Source of the DNA: an uncultured Bacteroidales bacterium
Lineage (GTDB): Bacteria > Bacteroidota > Bacteroidia > Bacteroidales > Paludibacteraceae
DNA length: 64,000 bases
Direction: 5' to 3'
Assembly: GCA_900321005.1 (NCBI GenBank)
Contig: ONUF01000006.1
Span: 1-64,000 of the forward strand
How positions within the stretch are numbered: position 1 is the stretch's first letter; each line of letters begins with the position of its first letter. The translations under genes were made by a program, and so were the position numbers. This document shows positions 58,984 through 64,000 of this stretch, piece by piece. The notes beneath the pieces are model-generated. The model was not told the origin of the DNA. It made no database searches and was given only the letters and a program-made list of their open reading frames with translations.

Positions 58984-60978
58984 CTAATTATTAGTTTCCC
59001 AAATGTATCCGTGGTATTCGATATCTTTATCAATATATCGTCCAAGATGGCGTTTGTCCACTCCTACATATTTCGCTGCTTCTACAGTAGAATCAAATGT
59101 AGCAACAACACTACCATCTTTTATTAGACGTAAAGGGCGAAGCTTGGAATTCTTCCATCCCGTCAAGGAGTAGATGTCAATTTTATGATGCCAGCAGTAT
59201 GATAATAGTTCTGGATGGGTTGCTTTTAACACATCATGACTTCCTGCTTCAGCACAAAAAGTTTTTATTTGTTCTATTGTGAAATGATAGTGCGGACGAA
59301 GGTTGTGAGTTAAAGGAGCTAATAAGTCGTTCCATCCTCTTTTTATGAGTATTTGATATGCGCCTTTGTTTTGCTGTTTGAACTCTTTCAGCGTTGTGTA
59401 TTTGCTAACCAGTTCAGTCAATACTTCTCGGGTCCATTTTACATTTGACGCTCTACACAAACTGGATAATTCTTTGTGCCATCCATGCCGTTTAGCAGAT
59501 GCTAAAGCACCTGGGAATGTATCATGTACTTGCCTTATGCTTTTGCAGGCGGAATAAGCTTTGTAGCATTCCTCATAATTATCGTATTTCTTGACCATTC
59601 TATTTGGGAAATACTTGTCTAATAGATAGTCAAGATTATGTTGACGGATGTATTCACGATAAGCAGAATAAGATTTATTCCAGTCGTTCATTTTTGAATA
59701 CCCACGCATGGATTCTTCAATTTTAGCAATATCATAATCCAAAAGCTCTTGCCCACCAAGCGAACCTGTTTTGAATCTATTTAAAATAATCCACCCTTCA
59801 TTCTTGTATCTTTGAAGCCATACACCTTCTTGTATGGAAGCTTCTTCTTGATCCATATAATCGGTGAGAATTTTAGGCTCAGGTATGGCTATCTTTTGAA
59901 GATGTGCATAATCATAAACGGCACCCTCTTTATGATGACGCTTATTCCTTACCTCCATATTGAAAGTAAGTCCGATATAGGCAGCATGAGAGTCCAGAAA
60001 CTCATAAGCGTATATAAGTCTTTTCTTGTTTCCCCGCGTTCCCATGTGCGCGCAACACTCCTCATAATAGCCATGTCTTTTAGCATGATCAACCATGCCA
60101 GGATACTTATTAAAGAATTCGACGCGGGAATTACAAGTCTTAGCTGTAGCTAAACAAATCTCTTTGCAGTATTTTGTATTGCCAACCGCACGACACACTA
60201 TACATCCATGCCCTTTTAAGTGACTACCCGGTAGTTGCCAAAACTCACCATGTTCAGGACAAATGATACACACTTTAGTTGAAGAATCAATATATTTAAC
60301 CTTTGAATAATCGTATTTTTCTCCATGCACTATATGTGCCTGCTCTAAAAACCATTTTGTAGTTTTAAGATTTTGTTGCCTAATACGTTCTTGACCACAA
60401 ATGGGGCAACCGGAACCATGTAGGTGATTTGCCGGTTTCTGTTGAAATTTTCCGTGCTTTGGACAGATAATTATAACTTTCGATTCACCATTTATGTAGT
60501 GAACCTTTGAATAGTCATATTGATTTCCGTGCACTCTACGTGCTTGTTCAATAAAATCTGCAGTCGATTTTTTGCGTATAACAGATGCGTGCATTATGCT
60601 ACACTTACGGCATCCTGCTCCTTGAAGATGATCACGCGGAGTCTGCCAAAACTCACCATGTTTTGGACATATTATGCAAACCTTAGAGGTAACATTATTA
60701 TATTTAATCTGAGAATAATCATATTTGTTTCCATGAACCTCATGCGCTTTTTCCAAGAACCATTTTTCTGTCTTTTTTCGCAAGGTCGCCACATACTCAT
60801 GACCACATTTAGAGCACCCATACCCCCTGAGATGTTCAGCAGGTCTTTGCAAATACTCACCATGTTTCGGGCATAAAATACATACTTTTGTATATGCATT
60901 CACATACTCCACCTTGGAATAATCGTACTTATCCCCATGAACGGCTTTCGCTTTTTGTATGAATTCTTTGGTGGTCAT
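58984..60978 (-). CDS. Four-zinc-ribbon GIY-YIG endonuclease-like protein with C-terminal NUMOD-type domain
   Basis: A 664-residue composite. Residues 1-266 are four tandem copies of a 67-70-residue module: F...A..VHG.KYDYSKV.Y, then CPKHGEF..P..HL.G.GC..C, each with three Cys and conserved His, a likely zinc ribbon. Residues about 317-352 carry a GIY-YIG-like core (RLIYAYEF, AAYIGLTFNMEVR.KRHH). The middle (about 420-600) repeats a pattern like YEECYKAYSACKSIRQVHDT. The C-terminus (GSVVATFDSTVEAAKYVGVD, KRHLGRYIDK) is a NUMOD1-like DNA-binding helix-turn-helix. Homing endonucleases use these parts. Catalytic residues need alignment. Confidence 0.75.
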   Translation of the reverse strand: MTTKEFIQKAKAVHGDKYDYSKVEYVNAYTKVCILCPKHGEYLQRPAEHLRGYGCSKCGHEYVATLRKKTEKWFLEKAHEVHGNKYDYSQIKYNNVTSKVCIICPKHGEFWQTPRDHLQGAGCRKCSIMHASVIRKKSTADFIEQARRVHGNQYDYSKVHYINGESKVIIICPKHGKFQQKPANHLHGSGCPICGQERIRQQNLKTTKWFLEQAHIVHGEKYDYSKVKYIDSSTKVCIICPEHGEFWQLPGSHLKGHGCIVCRAVGNTKYCKEICLATAKTCNSRVEFFNKYPGMVDHAKRHGYYEECCAHMGTRGNKKRLIYAYEFLDSHAAYIGLTFNMEVRNKRHHKEGAVYDYAHLQKIAIPEPKILTDYMDQEEASIQEGVWLQRYKNEGWIILNRFKTGSLGGQELLDYDIAKIEESMRGYSKMNDWNKSYSAYREYIRQHNLDYLLDKYFPNRMVKKYDNYEECYKAYSACKSIRQVHDTFPGALASAKRHGWHKELSSLCRASNVKWTREVLTELVSKYTTLKEFKQQNKGAYQILIKRGWNDLLAPLTHNLRPHYHFTIEQIKTFCAEAGSHDVLKATHPELLSYCWHHKIDIYSLTGWKNSKLRPLRLIKDGSVVATFDSTVEAAKYVGVDKRHLGRYIDKDIEYHGYIWETNN

Positions 60979-60998
60979 TCTATGCTATAAATATTGGA

Positions 60999-61340
60999 TT
61001 AGAGTAAGCGGAGTGGATAATAAGGCACACGGATGTCGTGAAACCTACGGGCCCAAGTCCATTTCTTGAAATGTGGAATATCTTCACGCATTTCGATTTT
61101 GTCTTCCTCTCTGTACACGATATAATGTTCTGGATTAGGCGAGGATCTGTATAATAATACTTGTTCCTCATATCCTTCAAATACCTTGTATTCACCTGAA
61201 AGGTAAGTTATACGCATTCCTCCTTCTTTGAAATGCTTATAGTTGTAGCAAAAATTGGAGATGTTTCCACATATAGCGAATAACGTTACGAGGCTTGCTA
61301 GCAAACTGATTATTGCAATTATGAGTGAGAATGTTTCCAT
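60999..61340 (-). CDS. Small membrane-anchored protein of unknown function
   Basis: A 113-residue protein with one N-terminal hydrophobic helix (METFSLIIAIISLLASLVTL), then a charged, aromatic cytoplasmic part (YLSGEYKVFEGYEEQVLLYR, PHFKKWTWARRFHDIRVPYY). No family recognised. Its ATG shares one base with the stop of the HNH gene (TAATG), and the GIY-YIG gene follows after 20 nt, so it is part of the endonuclease transcript. Confidence 0.6.
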   Translation of the reverse strand: METFSLIIAIISLLASLVTLFAICGNISNFCYNYKHFKEGGMRITYLSGEYKVFEGYEEQVLLYRSSPNPEHYIVYREEDKIEMREDIPHFKKWTWARRFHDIRVPYYPLRLL

Positions 61341-62137
61341 TATGATTTGTATTCAATGATCATTTTGATTAGTTCAATTTTGTCTGGCTCTATTTCAAAA
61401 ATCTTGTCTAAAAGAGGTTTTATTTTCCATCTTCTTTGTTGGCGCTCTTGACCAAGTTGCTTTTTCTTTATTGTTTCTTCGTTTCTATATTGTTCTTCAT
61501 GATTTACCCACCGTAAATTTGTCACATCATTGTTTGCCGGATTACTATCTATATGATCTACTTCCGATTTGTTTTCCGGATTAGGAATAAATGCTTGTGC
61601 GACTAATCTATGTACTGCGTAATGATGCTTAATGCCATTATTATCTGTAATATAAACGTATCTATATCCATGAGCCAGATGCCCATAAATGATTTGGTTT
61701 GTTGCCTTTACATATATTCTTCCCTTGTCGCTAACTTGATGTGTGTCACAATTTTCGATATCTGCCCATTTTTCACCATCGATTGAACGTTTGTCTACTT
61801 TAGGAAGTTTCCCTCCAAATGCAACTATTAAATATCTGCGAATAGCTTTTGAGCCTCTATGGTGCTTATCGGCTATTTCATTAAGGGTGAGACCATTTTC
61901 GTAATCAGTCTTATATGCTGCTATTTCGTTCTCACTAAAACGTTGTTTCTTCTTATCTCTTATTTTTCCCTGAGCACGAAGTTGCTTCGCGTACGTACCA
62001 ATTACATCTAAAGCTAATCCAAGTTTTTCCCGGATGATGATTGTGGCGGAATAACTTTGATTATTCTCCCATGTTTCAATAAAAAACTGTTCTTGCTCTT
62101 TTGTGAGAACTATTGGTGTTTTCCTTTCTGGTTTCAT
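61340..62137 (-). CDS. HNH homing-type endonuclease with NUMOD4 domain
   Basis: A 265-residue protein; the start at 62137 (MKPERKTPIVLTKEQEQFF) fits the promoter 29 nt upstream. Order: a helix-turn-helix region (SENEIAAYKTDYENGLTLNEIADKH in parts: AAYKTDYENGLTLNEIADKH), a NUMOD4 motif (GEKWADIENCDTHQVSDKGR) near residue 120, and an HNH_3 domain (VHRLVAQAFIPNPENKSEVD, HIDSNPANNDVTNLRWVNH) near 175-215 with Asp-His and Asn residues. Such enzymes are usually phage- or intron-borne. No intron or prophage genes lie next to it. Confidence 0.85.
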   Translation of the reverse strand: MKPERKTPIVLTKEQEQFFIETWENNQSYSATIIIREKLGLALDVIGTYAKQLRAQGKIRDKKKQRFSENEIAAYKTDYENGLTLNEIADKHHRGSKAIRRYLIVAFGGKLPKVDKRSIDGEKWADIENCDTHQVSDKGRIYVKATNQIIYGHLAHGYRYVYITDNNGIKHHYAVHRLVAQAFIPNPENKSEVDHIDSNPANNDVTNLRWVNHEEQYRNEETIKKKQLGQERQQRRWKIKPLLDKIFEIEPDKIELIKMIIEYKS

Positions 62138-62165
62138 ATTATTTTCTTTCTGCGCAAAACTTGCG

Positions 62166-62196
62166 CAAAGGTACAACTTTTTTCTGAAATATGCAA
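62166..62196 (-). promoter_or_regulatory. Promoter of the HNH/GIY-YIG cluster
   Basis: Minus strand TTG at 62196-62194 in TTGCATATTTCA, 20 nt, TACCTTTG at 62173-62166. Confidence 0.8.
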
Positions 62197-62213
62197 ATTT
62201 GCAGGAAAGAAAA

Positions 62214-62238
62214 TGCGCGGCATTATTAGTGCCACGCA
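62214..62238 (-). terminator. Terminator of the DUF4468 transcript
   Basis: Minus strand TGCGTGGCA, loop CTAATAA, TGCCGCGCA followed by TTTTCTTT. Confidence 0.8.
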
Positions 62239-62244
62239 TAAAGA

Positions 62245-62814
62245 TTACCAATCTTCACCATCGGAAATCGAAATAATGCCATTTACTACGATATTTGAGA
62301 TTTCCTTAATATATTCCGGCATTTGATTTACATATCTGTCAGAATAGCGTTTTAGTTTATACGGACCTTTATGTGTGTATGATGGATATAGCTCGTTATA
62401 AGGAATAGTTTGCAAAGCCACATTGCCATTCGTCCACCAAAAACTCATGGTCGGAACTTTGGTCAAAACTTGGAATCTACCATCCTTGCATTTAATGGTT
62501 ACTATAAAGTCTGCGAAAACATTCCAACCGTACATCATTTCTTTTTCATATCCAAGGAAATAAGAGCCTTTCGTAATAATCGTGGCACTTTCCTTGTCAT
62601 CAAAATCGATGCTGCATTTACTATTGGAATTAGGTCCTGCCCAATCGCTCAAAAATGTATGTGCACGAAGATAGAGGGCATTTTGAGAAACACCTTCTGC
62701 TTGTTGCACGTACTTGTAAACATAAGTGCCGTTGTCAAGCTCTGGCTCATTTGATTGCGCATTGGCAACGCCCCAAGCACAAATCGCTACTAAAAATGTA
62801 ATAATCCTTTTCAT
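62245..62814 (-). CDS. Secreted DUF4468-like protein
   Basis: A 189-residue exported protein with signal peptide MKRIITFLVAICAWGVANAQ. The pattern LYLRAHTFLSDWAGPNSNSK, then a DKESATIITKGSYFLG segment, ADFIVTIKCKDGRFQVLT and VALQTIPYN resembles the DUF4468 (TBP-like fold) family of Bacteroidetes. Function unknown. It follows the 163-residue gene by 15 nt and shares its promoter and structured leader. Confidence 0.7.
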   Translation of the reverse strand: MKRIITFLVAICAWGVANAQSNEPELDNGTYVYKYVQQAEGVSQNALYLRAHTFLSDWAGPNSNSKCSIDFDDKESATIITKGSYFLGYEKEMMYGWNVFADFIVTIKCKDGRFQVLTKVPTMSFWWTNGNVALQTIPYNELYPSYTHKGPYKLKRYSDRYVNQMPEYIKEISNIVVNGIISISDGEDW

Positions 62815-62829
62815 ATTCTATTGACTATG

Positions 62830-63321
62830 TTATTCTATTTTTATTGGTGAAACTCGCAAATCGTAAAGGCCATGCGAATAGGTGTCCGCGACAATACGAA
62901 CATATCCTTTTGATCCGCGTAGATGACTGAATATCTTGCGTGTGTTTTTCTGCTGGTACATAGGCTGAGACATAAAATCACAATCAAAAGTACCGACGAT
63001 AGTGAATTGGTTGTTCTTCACGCCAAGAGACATATCAAAAGAATCAATGAGTTTATTATTCTCATCATAAAGCCCAACACGCACTTTCGAGTATGTGCGC
63101 CCGTGGTCGGACTGGCAATCTAGTACATCAGGACTAATAATATTGAACTGATCAGGTTTATCTGTCCGAAAAACAAATGCCTTGTCGCCTTCTTGGTAAA
63201 TGTAGTTGAAATAACTAGTTGTATTACCAAGAAGTTCATCTGCTTCTACGAACTGTTTTGACCACTCTCCTGCAAATAATGCAACAGGAATAAGTGCAAA
63301 GAAGAATAATAATTTTTTCAT
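62830..63321 (-). CDS. Secreted protein of unknown function (163 residues)
   Basis: Signal peptide MKKLLFFFALIPVALFAGEW; the mature part is beta-rich (KAFVFRTDKPDQFNIISPDV, SKVRVGLYDENNKLIDSFDM, NNQFTIVGTFDCDF, GYVRIVADTYSHGLYDLRVS). No family recognised. It is the first gene behind a 275-nt structured leader and the promoter at 63604-63634. Confidence 0.6.
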   Translation of the reverse strand: MKKLLFFFALIPVALFAGEWSKQFVEADELLGNTTSYFNYIYQEGDKAFVFRTDKPDQFNIISPDVLDCQSDHGRTYSKVRVGLYDENNKLIDSFDMSLGVKNNQFTIVGTFDCDFMSQPMYQQKNTRKIFSHLRGSKGYVRIVADTYSHGLYDLRVSPIKIE

Positions 63322-63359
63322 ACTATTGCGATTATTAGTTAACTATTCAATATACAAAA

Positions 63360-63598
63360 TGTGAGTTTCTTATCATGTCTAACCAAGGCACCACTGCAAT
63401 AGGACCTTACTCATACACCTCTAAGAAACCCACAATAATGTGAGCATCTATTATCGAGGTATAGAGTAATCCTATACAGTTACTCTTTCATATTATTTCT
63501 GAGTCTTATCCTAAACGATTTGCAGTGGTTTCGGTTGACACGAAATAATAGATATGCTATGTTTTCAATTTGGCGCACGCTTGCGCTCTGTCAATTTT
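63360..63598 (-). ncRNA. Candidate structured leader or small RNA upstream of 63321
   Basis: A promoter at 63604-63634 would start transcription near 63598. The transcribed strand holds several perfect long inverted pairs: GTTTCTTA (63365-63372)/TAAGAAAC (63422-63429), ACCACTGCAA (63390-63399)/TTGCAGTGGT (63520-63529), ATCTATTAT (63446-63454)/ATAATAGAT (63545-63553), AGAGTAA (63463-63469)/TTACTCT (63480-63486), and GCGCA/TGCGC (63573-63586). The second pair crosses the first, so a pseudoknot is possible. No ORF fills it. Confidence 0.55.
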
Positions 63599-63603
63599 GC
63601 TCG

Positions 63604-63634
63604 CAAAATTACTGCTTTTTTTTTACATAGGCAA
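63604..63634 (-). promoter_or_regulatory. Promoter of the structured leader and secreted-protein genes
   Basis: Minus strand TTG at 63634-63632, 20 nt, TAATTTTG at 63611-63604. Confidence 0.75.
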
Positions 63635-63672
63635 ATTTTTCGGTGCAAATCTTTCAATCAACCCACATTTTT

Positions 63673-63696
63673 GTGTGAAAGTGTGAATTTGTGAAT
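63673..63696. repeat. Octamer repeat (GTGTGAAA type, x3)
   Basis: GTGTGAAA, GTGTGAAT, TTGTGAAT. It shares TGTGTGAAAGTGTGA with direct repeat B of the ATPase cassette. Confidence 0.7.
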
Positions 63697-63697
63697 G

Positions 63698-63727
63698 AAG
63701 CACCCGAGGTATTTGCCCCGGGTGCTT
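63698..63727 (-). terminator. Hairpin at the end of the DUF1016-type gene
   Basis: AAGCACCC (63698-63705) pairs with GGGTGCTT (63720-63727). No T-run, so termination is less certain. Confidence 0.5.
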
Positions 63728-63793
63728 GACGATTATAGTTTCTTGTACTTGGCTTCGGCGATATTCAAGCGGATACGGAACATACCATCAAAT

Positions 63794-64000
63794 CTATTTT
63801 TCGTTTTTCTCTTGTTCCAGGAAGATCTGTTTCTGACGCTCAATCTCGTTGCGCAGTTGCTCTTCTGTGGGCAAGAAAGTCAAGTACTTAGCTGCATAGA
63901 GTTGCTTGCTGTCGTGCAGGATGGAATAGTGCGCAATATCCTTGCTCGTTTCTGCACAGAGTAGCAAACCTATCGTTGGATTGTCACCTTCCGTCCGGCG
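63794..64000 (-). CDS. YhcG/DUF1016 (PDDEXK) nuclease family protein, C-terminal part
   Basis: Partial: the last 69 codons lie in the window, and the gene continues past the right edge. The translated end contains GDNPTIGLLLCAETSKDIAH, YSILHDSKQLYAAKYLTFLP and TEEQLRNEIERQKQ. PTIGLLLC is the hallmark of the DUF1016/YhcG nuclease domain, which resembles restriction-type PDDEXK enzymes. The stop codon is at 63796-63794. These genes are common in accessory and defence-rich regions of Bacteroidales. Confidence 0.8.
   Translation of the reverse strand, partial: RRTEGDNPTIGLLLCAETSKDIAHYSILHDSKQLYAAKYLTFLPTEEQLRNEIERQKQIFLEQEKNEK

Noticed and set aside
63733..63783. Short peptide frame MFRIRLNIAEAKYKKL after the DUF1016-type gene
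   Set aside because: Only 16 codons; it may be a remnant, but nothing supports translation.
58540..63793. Prophage or group I/II intron carrying the homing nucleases
   Set aside because: No phage structural, integrase, reverse transcriptase or intron core sequences are visible nearby.

Overview
The window comes from a member of the Bacteroidales, probably an uncultured gut or rumen lineage. The evidence is consistent across it: promoters have the Bacteroidetes form (TTG, about 20 nt, TAnnTTTG) with no Shine-Dalgarno dependence. The gene content also fits: a TonB receptor and surface-lipoprotein B12 locus, a type III glutamine synthetase, LL-diaminopimelate aminotransferase, class III fructose bisphosphatase, and DUF1846, DUF4465, DUF4468 and DUF5103 proteins. 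The family or genus cannot be fixed from the sequence alone.

Layout. 1-4340 (- strand): a cobalamin uptake locus with a riboswitch, a BtuB-type receptor, a BtuG-type propeller lipoprotein with an extra C-terminal domain, and the start of a BtuH-like protein. 4344-12916 (-): a capsule/exopolysaccharide operon made of gmd, fcl, a polysaccharide deacetylase, two Wza-like export lipoproteins, a Wzc-like tyrosine autokinase and a DUF1846 protein. 13118-18402: an outer-membrane barrel protein, queH, a His-rich TonB receptor and a secreted zinc metallopeptidase. 18424-18889: a gene-free stretch rich in hairpins. 18890-21722: fbp and ddh, convergent. 21942-26403: an AT-richer accessory stretch with an M48 peptidase/agmatine-deiminase-like operon, an orphan gene and a Fic protein. 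26587-32563 (-): glnN-dapF-dapL-glmS operon. 32695-35662: a von Willebrand factor A lipoprotein, tRNA-Glu and an outer-membrane protein. 35669-43591 (-): an eight-gene run from a nitroreductase through pdxA, alaS, a GtrA-like protein, dsbD and ubiE. 43795-48131 (+): lysS-gpsA-pgi-PepSY-like. 48128-49477: a DUF5103 protein and tRNA-Thr with a partial duplication of its 3' end. 49656-56361 (-): a seven-gene signalling operon. It joins a sensor phosphatase/HATPase fusion and a STAS protein to a RelA/SpoT synthetase, a small HD hydrolase, a kinase-like protein, a tyrosine phosphatase and adenosine deaminase. 56467-58470: a DUF4143 ATPase bounded by direct repeats and preceded by tandem-repeat arrays. 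58540-63793: accessory genes (GIY-YIG and HNH homing-type endonucleases, small secreted proteins) and a structured leader. 63794-64000: the end of a YhcG/DUF1016 nuclease-family gene.

Two features cut across this layout. First, short degenerate tandem repeats with a strict 7-nt (sometimes 8-nt) period occur at more than ten places. Each has its own unit sequence; some lie between genes and others lie in frame inside conserved genes (btuB, fbp, a metallopeptidase, the vWA lipoprotein, the PP2C phosphatase). Second, eighteen promoters can be read directly, nearly all with exactly 20 nt between TTG and TAnnTTTG, and many share an extended TTGCATATnTCA upstream element.

For hunting novelty, the best candidates are the heptamer family, the pair of covarying hairpins upstream of fbp, the structured leader at 63360-63598, the leader repeats of the Fic and DUF4143 genes, and the operon linking partner switching to alarmone metabolism.
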